Below are positions 1 to 8,725 of a stretch of 64,000 nucleotides of DNA, piece after piece. The translations under genes and the position numbers were made by a program. The notes under the pieces are model-generated. The model was not told the DNA's origin. It ran no database searches and saw only the letters and a list, made by a program, of their open reading frames with translations. Source of the DNA: Motiliproteus sp. MSK22-1 (GTDB lineage: Bacteria; Pseudomonadota; Gammaproteobacteria; Pseudomonadales; Balneatricaceae); contig NZ_MIEQ01000046.1 of assembly GCF_001968815.1 (NCBI RefSeq), positions 267,803 through 331,802 on the forward strand, in the 5' to 3' direction. Position 1 is the first letter of the stretch. Each line of letters opens with the position of its first letter.

Positions 1-78
1 CATTACTTCGACGGCGAACGGATTGACACCCTGCGCTTCCAACCCGGCAGAGAAGACCTGTACAGTTTCCGGGTATAA
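1..78 (+). CDS. C-terminal end of an unidentified protein (partial)
   Basis: The first frame is open from the window edge and ends at a TAA at 76-78, giving about 25 residues that end in EDLYSFRV. The codons are rich in C or G at the third position, as in a real gene. The gene continues to the left of the window and faces the radical SAM gene convergently, 82 bases away. The fragment is too short to assign to a family. Confidence 0.5.
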   Translation, partial: HYFDGERIDTLRFQPGREDLYSFRV

Positions 79-160
79 GTATCGCGCCCACCCTTCAGCC
101 ATCTGGCTTCGACAGGAATTACCGGTACAGAGGAACATAAGTTGCGTATTTGCTACCGGA

Positions 161-1075
161 TCAGCCTTCACTACAAGAAGCTCCATAGGCAAAACAGCTG
201 TAACAGCGGTGATGTTTCATGCTGATACGACGCTCAAGACTTTCCCGCAATGTTGCACCAAGGTCATACTCTTCATCATCATCAACCAGGGTACAAGCGT
301 ACACTCTCATACGCCCTTCCTTTTTGATGACCATTTTACTGTATGCGCACATAAATGAACGACGACCTTCTTCGTCGTGGTAGCGGGTCATACAATCTGT
401 TGTGACTTGAGGAACCTCCGGAAGACTGCCTGGTGTCGCAAAATCAGGGAAAGCCACAATATTTAGCGTTTCCGGTAAGCCATACCGGGCAAATAGCTGG
501 CGATATTGGCCATCAACGACCTCTTTGTCTTCTCCTTTGTCCATATGCCTTGCAACAGAAATAGGAAAACCTGCCTGAAACAACATTTGCAAGCCCTCAA
601 GGGCATTATTGAAGCTCCCCTCACCTCGTCCCAGGTCATGTCGCTGTGATTCAACAAAATCAAGGCTGACTCTAAAGCTGACAGGATGCCTGGCATTTAT
701 TAAAGGCTGTAGTTTGTTCATTCTTCGCTGCAAGGGTTCTGTGCCATTAGTAAGCACGAGACATGGACGGTGTTCAGACGCATATTCCAGGATTCTTATC
801 AGATCCTTGGCCAGGAATGGCTCACCACCGGTAAAGGAAAACTGGCTGACACCTAACTCCAATGCTTCATCAATCAACGGCTTTACATCATTAAACTTTA
901 CCAGCTGCAGACGCTTATCCGCTGGTCCTGATCCCTCCAGACAGAAGGGACAGGACAAATTGCAAGCTGTACCTGTATGAAACCATAGCTCTCTCAGTGT
1001 AAAGGGATCTATGTACCCTCGTGGATCCCCTTGAGGAGTGGTATACCAGTTATCTGTCCGAATCAATTGCATCAT
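161..1075 (-). CDS. Radical SAM protein of an organoarsenical operon
   Basis: The protein has 304 residues. The radical SAM cluster motif CNLSCPFC lies at residues 38-45, with Cys38, Cys42 and Cys45 as the presumed 4Fe-4S ligands, followed by the SAM-binding FTGGEP segment near residues 81-86. The C-terminal third has further cysteines (FMCAY, VYACT, and Cys291, Cys294, Cys301 in [11 protein letters not shown]), which resemble a shortened SPASM-type auxiliary cluster site. It is the last gene of a minus-strand operon after a DUF2064 glycosyltransferase and ArsM. That context suggests a step in making a complex organoarsenical such as an arsenosugar. The N-terminal region does not look like canonical ArsS, so the reaction is unknown. 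The start ATG ATG CAA is preceded by a GGAAAG-like ribosome site. Confidence 0.85.
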   Translation of the reverse strand: MMQLIRTDNWYTTPQGDPRGYIDPFTLRELWFHTGTACNLSCPFCLEGSGPADKRLQLVKFNDVKPLIDEALELGVSQFSFTGGEPFLAKDLIRILEYASEHRPCLVLTNGTEPLQRRMNKLQPLINARHPVSFRVSLDFVESQRHDLGRGEGSFNNALEGLQMLFQAGFPISVARHMDKGEDKEVVDGQYRQLFARYGLPETLNIVAFPDFATPGSLPEVPQVTTDCMTRYHDEEGRRSFMCAYSKMVIKKEGRMRVYACTLVDDDEEYDLGATLRESLERRISMKHHRCYSCFAYGASCSEG

Positions 1076-1277
1076 CTTTCCTTACAGCAGCACTTCTTTT
1101 CAACAGCACTTTTTAAACAGTAAATATCTTGAACAACACTTTTCCTAAAACGACTGAACATTAGCAGCCGTTTATTTAGACGGATCTTTGTATAACCAGC
1201 AGAGCTGTCCGTAAATTCCTCTAATACCGGCTTTAGGGAACCCACCCTCTACTTAAGGAACGTATGCTTCAGGGGCT

Positions 1278-2324
1278 TTAGCAGCATCCACCACCAGAAC
1301 TCTCTTTGGTACCGGTATCAAAGGGCAGGGCCGTTCCGCAACCATCGAAAATCCCATAGTGGGTATCCCAGTTGCCGGTAAATTCAAAGTGATCCTTAAA
1401 ACGCGTATCGTGCAACATTCGGTAGGTGTTTCCACAAACAGGAAACACCTTACCCCTCTCAATAAAGTGGTGTTTATCGAGCGCAAAATGCTCAGGGCAG
1501 TGTTCAACAGTACCTTTGTAGATCACCGCTTGACCATAATCCTCACAATGGGATTCAAGCTCAGGTAATTTGAACAAACGATAGGTTGCGGAGAAGAACT
1601 TAATATGGCCGATACGGGCTTCAATTTGAGGGTTATCAATCGTAATCGGTCGGTCTTCGACAAGTCTTGGATCAATAAATCCTGCGCGCTTGGCAATATT
1701 ATGGAAATCATTCCAGTAGAGAGCGCCACTAAGGCATTCACCAAATAAAACCGGATCGTCCACCAACTCCTGAGAGACTCTACGATCAGCGTAGACATCC
1801 GAGAAATAAAGCTCGCCTCCAGGCTTTAGCAGTCGATACGCTTCACGCAGCACTGCCTCTTTGTCCGGAGACAGGTTTATCACGCAGTTGGAGACGATAA
1901 TATCAAAGCTATTATCTTCAAGTTCTAGCTCATCAAGCTTCTCAATATATCCCTTTCGGAACTCCACATTTGCCCGAGCATATCCAAATTTGTCGGTATG
2001 AAAGTCGATATGTCGATTGGCAACTTCCAGCTGCTCGTCCGTCATATCGACACCGACAATATACCCATCCTCTCCAACAAACCTGGACAACACATAACAA
2101 TCCCGGCCAGACCCACTTCCAAGATCAAGAATGCGGCATCCTTCCAATTGCTGTGGACTTACCAGTCCGCAACCATAGTAACGAGCCATGACTTCATCAT
2201 GGATCTGCGAAAGCGTGGCTTTCAAGTAGTCCGGTAATCCCGCATCGGTGCAACAGGCATTAGTCTGCAAGTCTTCGGAACTATTTAACACCTTTCCATA
2301 ATAGGCTTTTACCTGATCGTGCAT
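1278..2324 (-). CDS. arsM: Arsenite S-adenosylmethionine methyltransferase ArsM
   Basis: The protein has 348 residues. It is a class I SAM methyltransferase with the motif I segment LDLGSGSGRD near residues 67-76. ArsM methylates As(III) using conserved cysteines, and all four positions appear present: Cys24/Cys25 (NACCT), Cys52 (YYGCG), Cys147 (SNCVIN) and Cys197 (GECLSG). After the methyltransferase fold comes a C-terminal region typical of ArsM (residues about 240-348) ending in GGGCC, a possible extra arsenic-binding tail. The start overlaps the end of the upstream glycosyltransferase gene by 16 bases. About 200 bases separate it from the downstream radical SAM gene. No ArsR-like repressor is seen nearby. 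Confidence 0.9.
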   Translation of the reverse strand: MHDQVKAYYGKVLNSSEDLQTNACCTDAGLPDYLKATLSQIHDEVMARYYGCGLVSPQQLEGCRILDLGSGSGRDCYVLSRFVGEDGYIVGVDMTDEQLEVANRHIDFHTDKFGYARANVEFRKGYIEKLDELELEDNSFDIIVSNCVINLSPDKEAVLREAYRLLKPGGELYFSDVYADRRVSQELVDDPVLFGECLSGALYWNDFHNIAKRAGFIDPRLVEDRPITIDNPQIEARIGHIKFFSATYRLFKLPELESHCEDYGQAVIYKGTVEHCPEHFALDKHHFIERGKVFPVCGNTYRMLHDTRFKDHFEFTGNWDTHYGIFDGCGTALPFDTGTKESSGGGCC

Positions 2325-3010
2325 AGTTTTCTCTCTTCTACAGTCAACGCAAGCAATTTTTCAAGTAGTCTCTTACGAGCAGGACGTACATCATGTTGTA
2401 AATCATCAGCCAAACGACGAAGGTCTTCTTCAACGTCAATATCGTAACTGGGCAGAATATAACCAACCTCAAGGCCAGCCGCTTCGCACGCCGCTTTAAG
2501 GGCTTCCCCCAAGTGTTCAGTGCTCCAGGGTAATGACACTATTTGCGGCCAGGACGACCGGCTCCCCATCATGGTAACACCGCCGTCACTTGCCGCACTG
2601 AGGACGACTGAATATCGATTAAAGGCCTGAATAGCTGCAAAATAATGTCGACTATCCAGTATCGGCGCGTCGGTCCCTATATATAGGATGTGATTGTGAC
2701 CGGCCTCTCGAAGTTGTTGATCAACTTCCATCAGACGCTGCCCCAGATTACCCTCCGATTGGGGAATAATATCGGCGTTATCCAATAATAAAGCAGCCCA
2801 ATCCAGATCATCAGCAGACGCAGGTGACAGCACAACTTTCCCAGGCCAATCCCGAGCGTCCTCAAGGGCACACTGCAGAAAACTGTTGGCGAGAATCAAG
2901 GCCTGCTCTACACCCAACGTGGCGGCAAGTCGTTGCTTACCCTGGTGTAACTTCGGCCGTTTACAAATAACCACTAATGTCGGCAGTGGCTGATTACTTT
3001 CTATGTGCAC
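2309..3010 (-). CDS. DUF2064 / TIGR04282-type glycosyltransferase (arsenosugar-associated)
   Basis: The protein has 233 residues and a nucleotide-sugar transferase fold of the DUF2064 (TIGR04282) family. Visible family features are the GKQRLA segment at residues 24-29 (the conserved K-x-R-L-A), EGNLGQRL at 86-93, and GTDAPIL with the metal/nucleotide Asp at 112-118, followed by the SDGG loop near residue 141. The family is repeatedly found beside arsM and arsS and is thought to act in arsenosugar assembly. Here it is the first gene of the operon and overlaps arsM, which supports that role. The exact sugar donor and acceptor cannot be read from the sequence. Confidence 0.85.
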   Translation of the reverse strand: MHIESNQPLPTLVVICKRPKLHQGKQRLAATLGVEQALILANSFLQCALEDARDWPGKVVLSPASADDLDWAALLLDNADIIPQSEGNLGQRLMEVDQQLREAGHNHILYIGTDAPILDSRHYFAAIQAFNRYSVVLSAASDGGVTMMGSRSSWPQIVSLPWSTEHLGEALKAACEAAGLEVGYILPSYDIDVEEDLRRLADDLQHDVRPARKRLLEKLLALTVEERKLCTIR

Positions 3011-3191
3011 ACTAAAGCTCTCTTTCTGATCAGCGCTCAGTCGTTCTCGTTGTGATTAGGACGCCTAACTGCCAGGTTTGTTACAAGGCCCAACAGTGTG
3101 GCAAAGTCTGCACAGTAAAAAAAGCAGAAATAAGAGGTTTTGCTGAAGTGCCAAATCTAGCGTTTGGTGATTAGAGATGTAAATAGAGGCT

Positions 3192-3545
3192 CTACGGAAG
3201 ACAAGCGGAAACCTGCTTCTCAAACTCCTGACCTATCGGCTTCGATATAAAGCCATTACAACCGGAAGAGATTGCTTTATCGCAGTCCTCATCCAAAGCT
3301 GAAGCTGTCACGGCAATTATTACGCCTTCGTATCCCCTTGTTCTTAATACTCGAGTAGCTTCATAGCCATCCATTAAAGGCATATGCATATCCATCAACA
3401 CCAATTCATAGTTACCGGTTAAGGCTTTATCAATGGCTTCCCGACCATTGATAGCATGATCAAGCTCGTGATCACACATTTCCAGTCTCAGCATAATTAC
3501 ACGTGCAATAAGCTCATCATCCTCGACAAGCAGTATTTTGGCCAT
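3192..3545 (-). CDS. Single-domain response regulator (CheY-like receiver)
   Basis: The protein is 117 residues from the internal ATG at 3545 and consists only of a receiver domain. The acidic pair is at Glu8/Asp9/Asp10, the phospho-acceptor is Asp52 in LMDMHMP, the switch Thr is Thr80 and the conserved Lys is Lys102 in SKP. I chose the start at 3545 over an open upstream extension because GAGG sits six bases before this ATG and the receiver fold begins right there. No kinase is adjacent, so it is an orphan that probably takes phosphate from a kinase elsewhere. Confidence 0.85.
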   Translation of the reverse strand: MAKILLVEDDELIARVIMLRLEMCDHELDHAINGREAIDKALTGNYELVLMDMHMPLMDGYEATRVLRTRGYEGVIIAVTASALDEDCDKAISSGCNGFISKPIGQEFEKQVSACLP

Positions 3546-3818
3546 TACGAACCTCATTCGCCAAATAAAATTGGGATGCGTCAATTTCAGAAGAACCCTG
3601 TAGCCTTCGATCATCCCTTTATCAAAGATCAGAAAACAGCAAATTTCCGGGAGTTTAAGAAGATGTTAAATAAATTGAACTGAGTATATTTTAAAGCAAC
3701 TTTAAATCTACTCAATTTGTCATGAGAATATTCGTAATACCACATAAAAACCACAAAACCTCATGCTCCGCCGTAATCTTACGATCTAACTTCAAGGAGC
3801 TTCAGGGCTTCAAAGGTA

Positions 3819-4190
3819 CTAGTCGACAAATAGCGCCATATACGAAGTCAGCAACAGAGTTGAGACTGCTGTAAAGACAAACAGCCAAAAGAACAGAGCA
3901 GCTAGCACCCGATCAAAAGTATTGGTATGTTCTCGGAGCAAGTCAGCATTGGCGAACATTGCCGACAAAGGACTCGCCTCAAACCTGTCCGTTAGAGCTT
4001 TGGGTAGCGCTAATGCTTCTGCTGCGTTAAGAATATCCCAGCCGCTCACAAGGCCAACACCTAAGCATTCCTTTGTGGCAGGGTTTTTACGCAGCTTTCT
4101 TACTGTTATTGGGCCAAAGGCTACATAAAGAATGCAGACTATAACTCCAAATCCGATCAGTAGCATGCCTATGGGTCCGACTACTTCCAT
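3819..4190 (-). CDS. Small membrane protein of unknown function (possible immunity protein)
   Basis: The protein has 123 residues with a hydrophobic N-terminal segment (about residues 5-27), a polar middle and a second hydrophobic region (about 95-121) near the C-terminus, so two or three membrane spans. I do not recognise the family. Its start overlaps the end of the tiny upstream gene by ten bases, so the two are translationally coupled. The partner resembles the hydrophobic hairpin of pore-forming toxins, so an immunity role is possible but only inferred. Confidence 0.6.
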   Translation of the reverse strand: MEVVGPIGMLLIGFGVIVCILYVAFGPITVRKLRKNPATKECLGVGLVSGWDILNAAEALALPKALTDRFEASPLSAMFANADLLREHTNTFDRVLAALFFWLFVFTAVSTLLLTSYMALFVD

Positions 4191-4393
4191 AGTGAATTAA
4201 TCCATTCCATAAGTGGGTCATATCCCCATTCTGCTAACCGTTTAGTTTGACCATCAGCGACCATCGATGCCGCAGCACCTGCCGCCGTGATAGCTATTCC
4301 TGCGCCTATAAGGTAAACCCAGCCAGCAGGTGTGGCGAGAGCAAGCAACGCTAAGCCTCCTTTAACCATAGCAGCGCCTGTAATAGCCCCCAT
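4181..4393 (-). CDS. Tiny Gly/Ala-rich hydrophobic protein (possible pore-former or toxin remnant)
   Basis: The protein has 70 residues. Residues about 10-46 form one long Gly/Ala/Leu-rich hydrophobic stretch (GGLALLALATP and AGIAITAAGAAAS), followed by a polar tail ending in EWINSLWK. This looks like a helical hairpin, as in colicin pore domains or the C-terminus of some secreted effectors. An in-frame TAG lies about 13 codons upstream and no better start was seen. No strong ribosome site was found. The ten-base overlap with the downstream membrane protein suggests a pair. It may be the leftover C-terminus of a larger effector. Confidence 0.5.
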   Translation of the reverse strand: MGAITGAAMVKGGLALLALATPAGWVYLIGAGIAITAAGAAASMVADGQTKRLAEWGYDPLMEWINSLWK

Positions 4394-4656
4394 TGCGAAA
4401 CCGCTACCCTAGCAACGATTAGTCCACCCTAAGTTGCATCATGCAGCAAGGGCATATGATTAACTGTGAATGGTAACATTACTGGTAACACCAATGTGCA
4501 CAAACAGATTTATCTCGTTGTTTTATATAATTATTAATCCTGCGCATGAGAACATGAGAATATTTCCACATATAACTAATATGAACACAACCAACTCCTG
4601 GTTATAATTTGTGGAAATCAAAAAGCAATGAACGATCCGTATCAATAGATCAAAAA

Positions 4657-5616
4657 ATGGCGAGTAACATGAATACAGAGCTTCTGCAAAAATTCTCAGA
4701 TCCTAATCAGGGGATCTACTTCGTTGGTACCACCCCACCAAGGGCCAGTACAGACGATATGCAGATGTCTCAGATTGCCGGAAAATTACTCGATCGTCTT
4801 TCTCATCTCGATTATGACGGTCTGATCGTCTATGACATTCAGGACGAGAGCGCCCGCACTGACGTACCACGCCCCTTTCCTTTTGTTGGCACTAAGGACC
4901 CCCGCGCTTATTCGCAACTGCTGGCAGAAAAAAGTGGTCGTCCGATGATCACCTATAAAAGTGTTTCTCAGAGGAACAGGGAGGAATTCCAAAGCTGGCT
5001 GGATGACGCATGGCACCAGTATGGTATTCGCAACCTGGTTCTAGTGGGAAGCCCTTCACAGGATGCAGATATTAAACTTTCTCTGAACGAGGCTTATGCA
5101 ACTCTTGAGGAAAGAGACGACAACTTCGCTCTAGGTGGCGTCACAATTGCTGAAAGACATGCAAAAAAAGGTAATGAGCACCAACGCCTGCATGGCAAAG
5201 CCACCAAGGGCTGTCGTTATTTTATCTCCCAGGCAGTCTACGATGCGGATGCAACTATCGAGCTGTTAACGTCTTATGGAAAGCAGTGTCAGGCAGAAGG
5301 AACAGCCCCTCAGCGGGTAATCCTGACCTTTACCCCCTGTGGCAGTAGCAAGACCCTGGAGTTTATGCAGTGGCTGGGCATTTCAGTCCCCTCGGATATT
5401 TCGGATAAGATTATTGAGTCGAACAACCCTTTGGCAGAATCCATTCGTGTCTGCCGGAGCAATCTCAACCGTATACTCGATGCCTGCTTGCCGCTAGGCA
5501 TTCCTCTGGGGTTAAACATTGAGAGTTTGACCAACCGTAAAGATGAAATTGAAGCCTCTATACGCTTATTCAAGCTACTGAAGGCGACATTAGAAGAACG
5601 TTTGCAGAACCACTGA
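4657..5616 (+). CDS. Methylenetetrahydrofolate reductase-like protein
   Basis: The frame encodes a TIM-barrel flavoprotein-like protein of the methylenetetrahydrofolate reductase superfamily. Recognisable parts are an N-terminal FVGTTPPR segment, a central GGVTIAERHAKK region, then CRYFISQAVYDAD and LTFTPCGSS. It is about 320 residues, with no regulatory domain. The frame is open from a TTG at 4609; ATG codons lie at 4657 and 4669, and neither has a strong ribosome site, so the start is uncertain. It stands alone with no folate or methionine gene next to it, so it may be a specialised paralogue rather than the main MetF. Confidence 0.7.
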   Translation: MASNMNTELLQKFSDPNQGIYFVGTTPPRASTDDMQMSQIAGKLLDRLSHLDYDGLIVYDIQDESARTDVPRPFPFVGTKDPRAYSQLLAEKSGRPMITYKSVSQRNREEFQSWLDDAWHQYGIRNLVLVGSPSQDADIKLSLNEAYATLEERDDNFALGGVTIAERHAKKGNEHQRLHGKATKGCRYFISQAVYDADATIELLTSYGKQCQAEGTAPQRVILTFTPCGSSKTLEFMQWLGISVPSDISDKIIESNNPLAESIRVCRSNLNRILDACLPLGIPLGLNIESLTNRKDEIEASIRLFKLLKATLEERLQNH

Positions 5617-6026
5617 GTCCAGTGCAGTATCTCAAACACAAACTTACAGACAATTCAGGCCGTTACAAGCTCTCCAGCTGACACTTCTGAAACCAGGGTG
5701 TTGCCAGTCAGGAGAGCTGGCTCTTCGGACTGGCGCCTGTTCCTTGCCGAACACTCTTTGTAACTCCCCCGTCCATACCAGCAATGCCCTTCACCTCCTG
5801 TAATCACCACAACAGCCAGTCTGACGCCCCCTATTCAACAAGTCGTCAATAATCCTATACTTTATAACAGGAGATTTTCTGGCGATGAGGTTTATTAACC
5901 GGGCATATCCCGCAGCCAACAAAATTTATACTTGAAACAAAAATCAAATCCTCATATTTTCAATGCCGCTGATCCCCACGATAAAGAATGCACTTTCCAT
6001 CCATGCTTTGCTCATGTGAGAAACCG
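5617..6026. other. Intergenic region with a long inverted repeat
   Basis: No gene is supported here. An inverted repeat AGCTCTCC (5668-5675) and GGAGAGCT (5711-5718) encloses about 35 bases, and further complementary GCC/GGC blocks follow to about 5735. This could be the 3' end structure of the MTHFR-like transcript. Closer to the VWA gene, TATACT and TATAAC hexamers around 5857-5867 could be -10 elements, but no convincing -35 partner is seen. Confidence 0.4.
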
Positions 6027-6734
6027 ATGTCGGAAAAAAAAACGCCAACGAAATCAGTCGCTTCAAAAGAGGTCGATCAATTTCTCAAAGCCGTCGCCAA
6101 AGCCCCTCAAATTAAGTCCGGTAGGGGTCGGCTGGTTTTTGCGATGGATGCCACCGCCAGCAGACAGCCCACCTGGGACCGAGCATGTCAACTACAGGGC
6201 GACATGTTTACCCAGACCAAAGGCCTTGGAGGTCTTAGTATTCAACTGTGCTTTTATCGCGGATATGATGAATTTAGAGCAAGTCCTTGGCACGACAGCA
6301 CCGACCGCATGCTCAAAGCCATGCTTGCTGTGAAATGCTTAGGTGGCCATACACAAATTCAACGGGTGCTTAAACATGCCCTCAGTGAACACCAGAAACA
6401 GTCTGTTCAAGCGCTGGTATTTGTTGGAGACTGTATTGAAGAGAGTATCGATGACCTGTGCCAACTTGCAGGAAAGCTCGGGATTTGTGGTGTACCAGTA
6501 TTTATATTCCAGGAAGGAAACGATATTTCGGCTCTCCGGGGTTTCAAACAGATAGCCCGGTTAAGCCATGGTGCTCACTGCCATTTTGATAGTTCCAGTC
6601 CTCAGGAGTTAGGTGAACTCCTGAGCGCCGTAGCGGTCTACGCCAGCGGAGGCCTAAAAGCACTGAACCATTACGCCAGCCAGTCTCCTTCGGTTAAACA
6701 ATTGAGCCACCAGCTGGGAACCCAAAAATTTTGA
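6027..6734 (+). CDS. VWA (von Willebrand factor A)-like domain protein
   Basis: The protein is 235 residues from the ATG at 6027, which follows a GTGAGAA ribosome site; an ATG 13 codons upstream is less likely. After a charged N-terminus, the segment LVFAMDATASRQ carries a metal-ion-dependent adhesion motif of the D-x-T-x-S type (Asp41, Thr43, Ser45). Alternating strands and helices follow (ALVFVGDCIEE, GVPVFIFQEG), as expected for a VWA fold. There is no signal peptide, so it is probably cytoplasmic. Its stop TGA overlaps the TTG start of the J-domain gene (TTGA), so the two proteins are probably made together and may interact. Confidence 0.75.
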   Translation: MSEKKTPTKSVASKEVDQFLKAVAKAPQIKSGRGRLVFAMDATASRQPTWDRACQLQGDMFTQTKGLGGLSIQLCFYRGYDEFRASPWHDSTDRMLKAMLAVKCLGGHTQIQRVLKHALSEHQKQSVQALVFVGDCIEESIDDLCQLAGKLGICGVPVFIFQEGNDISALRGFKQIARLSHGAHCHFDSSSPQELGELLSAVAVYASGGLKALNHYASQSPSVKQLSHQLGTQKF

Positions 6735-7486
6735 CTATTTTACTTGTCATTTGCTTATCTCTTCTTATTGGAGTTGGGGTACAGCGTTTTCTCAAGCATG
6801 CTCCTAAATATGGCAAGCCGTTCTTGATTCGGGTCGGGCTGATAGCTTTGGCTCTCTTACTGGTAGGTCTGGCCTTAAGTGGGCGATTGCACTGGGTGAT
6901 TGGCTTGCTCGCGGGACTGCTACCTTTCCTGCGGCGCTTGGTTCCTCTTGTACTGCCGCTCTTGCGTTTTTTGTTACCAAACCTGCAAAGAGCCCATCAG
7001 AAATACCGTTCTCAACGACAAGGCACAAGTAATAAAAAGGACTCAGGAGAAGGGTCAGTCATCACAACTGTCTGGTTAAAGATGTCTCTTGATCATGACA
7101 GTGGTGAGATCCAAGGAGAAATTATTGGAGGAGATTTTAAAGGACGCAACCTGGATCAACTCAACATCGAAGAACTTTCTCAGTTTTACCAGCAGTGCCA
7201 GCAGCAGGATAAGGAAGCAATCCGATTACTGGACACCTATATTCAAAGAAGCCGCCTGACTGAGTGGGAACAGCATAGCCAAAGCAAACGGGCGGCAGCC
7301 AACCATTCTGAAATGACACCGGAAGAGGCATGGGAAATTCTGGGATTACAACCGGGCTCAGCCAGAGAAGATATTTTAATTGCCCATAAACGCATGATGA
7401 TGAAAGTCCATCCAGACAAAGGAGGAAGCAACTACCTGGCGAGTAAGATCAATCAGGCCAAAGAGCTATTACTTAAGGAGAACTAG
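6731..7486 (+). CDS. Membrane-anchored J-domain protein with a Tim14/Pam18-like C-terminus
   Basis: The protein has 251 residues and starts at TTG, overlapping the previous stop by four bases. Residues 1-18 and about 33-85 are strongly hydrophobic (several membrane spans), followed by a basic linker. The J domain is at the extreme C-terminus (about 188-251) with the HPD motif at residues 227-229. The sequence VHPDKGGSNYLASKINQAKE closely matches the end of mitochondrial Tim14/Pam18, which stimulates Hsp70. The expected role is recruiting DnaK to the membrane. Its client is unknown; the coupled VWA protein is a candidate partner. Confidence 0.8.
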   Translation: MTILLVICLSLLIGVGVQRFLKHAPKYGKPFLIRVGLIALALLLVGLALSGRLHWVIGLLAGLLPFLRRLVPLVLPLLRFLLPNLQRAHQKYRSQRQGTSNKKDSGEGSVITTVWLKMSLDHDSGEIQGEIIGGDFKGRNLDQLNIEELSQFYQQCQQQDKEAIRLLDTYIQRSRLTEWEQHSQSKRAAANHSEMTPEEAWEILGLQPGSAREDILIAHKRMMMKVHPDKGGSNYLASKINQAKELLLKEN

Positions 7487-7637
7487 CTTCTATTGAGTAA
7501 CCGCTGACACCAGGTCATTAGTTGAATGAGGCGCTTTCAATTTTGGTATGACCGATCTTCCTTTAACAGGTAATTCAGCTGCCAGACAGGAACCGCCAGA
7601 TAGACGATCTTAAATAAGATAGTAGCCGTTTCGATTG

Positions 7638-7826
7638 TTATTCCCGGTCGGTTTTACAATTCAAGCCAATTAAAGCGCCATCGTAACTGCAACGAACCTC
7701 AAACAAAATAGGAGCACAGCATCCCTGGCAATCTTCATAGTAGTCCTGTTCTTCAGCACTGCAGTCAATGAGGGTATCAAACTGATGCCCGCAGTAAGGA
7801 CAGGTCACCCTCTTTTGTTCAAGCAT
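7638..7826 (-). CDS. CPXCG motif-containing cysteine-rich protein
   Basis: The protein has 62 residues with an N-terminal CPYCG motif (residues 9-13), then DCSAEEQDYYEDCQGCCAPI and a final Cys. This pattern identifies the small CPXCG family found across Gammaproteobacteria, which probably binds zinc through paired cysteines. Function is unknown. It starts with ATG just after an AAAAGATG-like leader. Confidence 0.85.
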   Translation of the reverse strand: MLEQKRVTCPYCGHQFDTLIDCSAEEQDYYEDCQGCCAPILFEVRCSYDGALIGLNCKTDRE

Positions 7827-7986
7827 CTTTTATACCCTCCCATAGTATTCAAGCACCCGGTTTTGCAGCAACGCTTTATGGTGATAATACTCCTTAATCA
7901 TAGACGGTATTATTAGGCAAGCGACAGGGAACTCTATTGACTTGCTCGGGTCCGCTGTTAGGGTTGTTAAAAAATGAGAGAATAGA

Positions 7987-8532
7987 ATGGATACAGAGCC
8001 AGAGAAACCTCGAACTAGAAATACCGCACCCGGAAAGCGTATTGGTCAAGGAATGTGGATTATTTTCTGGTGCCTTTTTCTGGGAGGGCTTGCCATGATC
8101 TTTGCTCAGCTGGAAGAGCAGAAATACAATCCAAATCAACAGCTGCAAAGCACAACCACCTCAACAAGCCGTCAAATACAGCTCACAGCCAATCGTTACG
8201 GGCACTATTTACTACCAGGGCATATCAACGGAAAAAGCGTAAATTTCCTCATCGATACAGGCGCAACTGAAGTTGTGATTCCCGGCAGGATGGCAGAACG
8301 CTTAGAATTACCTCGCGGCTTAGCCCATTGGGTCAGAACGGCTAACGGCGAGATTGAAGTATTTCGCACACATATAAACCAGCTAAAGATAGGCCCGATA
8401 ACTCTGACCAATATTCCTGCCAGTATAAACCCTCATATGGACGGTGAAATACTATTGGGGATGAGTGCACTGAGACATCTGGAAATGCGCCAGGCCAACA
8501 ACCAGATGACTCTTGAACAACGTATAAAATAA
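7987..8532 (+). CDS. TIGR02281-type retropepsin-like aspartic protease
   Basis: The protein has 181 residues: a polar N-terminus, one membrane span at about residues 23-41, and a single-lobe retropepsin-like domain. The catalytic motif is FLIDTGAT with Asp90-Thr-Gly-Ala93, and the domain ends with the EILLGMSAL segment typical of clan AA proteases. The topology suggests that the protease domain faces the periplasm. The family is common in Proteobacteria but substrates are not established. The preceding GAGAATAGA is a plausible ribosome site. Confidence 0.85.
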   Translation: MDTEPEKPRTRNTAPGKRIGQGMWIIFWCLFLGGLAMIFAQLEEQKYNPNQQLQSTTTSTSRQIQLTANRYGHYLLPGHINGKSVNFLIDTGATEVVIPGRMAERLELPRGLAHWVRTANGEIEVFRTHINQLKIGPITLTNIPASINPHMDGEILLGMSALRHLEMRQANNQMTLEQRIK

Positions 8533-8595
8533 GTAGCCCCAGTAAACAACAAAGACCAGAACTCCCAAAAGTCAAAAGCGTTATTTTGATCAATA

Positions 8596-8624
8596 TTGAT
8601 ATAACTGTTCAATATTTGTACTAT
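8596..8624 (+). promoter_or_regulatory. Sigma70-type promoter for the 68-residue gene
   Basis: TTGATA (8596-8601) and TACTAT (8619-8624) are separated by exactly 17 bases. They lie about 100 bases before the small gene at 8726, with no gene between, so this is a good candidate promoter. Confidence 0.6.
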
Positions 8625-8725
8625 GATTACCGGCGTCTCTCGTTTTACCCTCTGTATTACTTACTGGTCAGGAAGGCCAAAACGATTGTCTAAAAGTCAA
8701 CGGATATAGAATCAGGAGGAGCGGT

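Noticed and set aside
463..980. Open frames on both strands within the radical SAM gene
   Set aside because: They overlap a well-supported gene and their products have no natural composition or motif.
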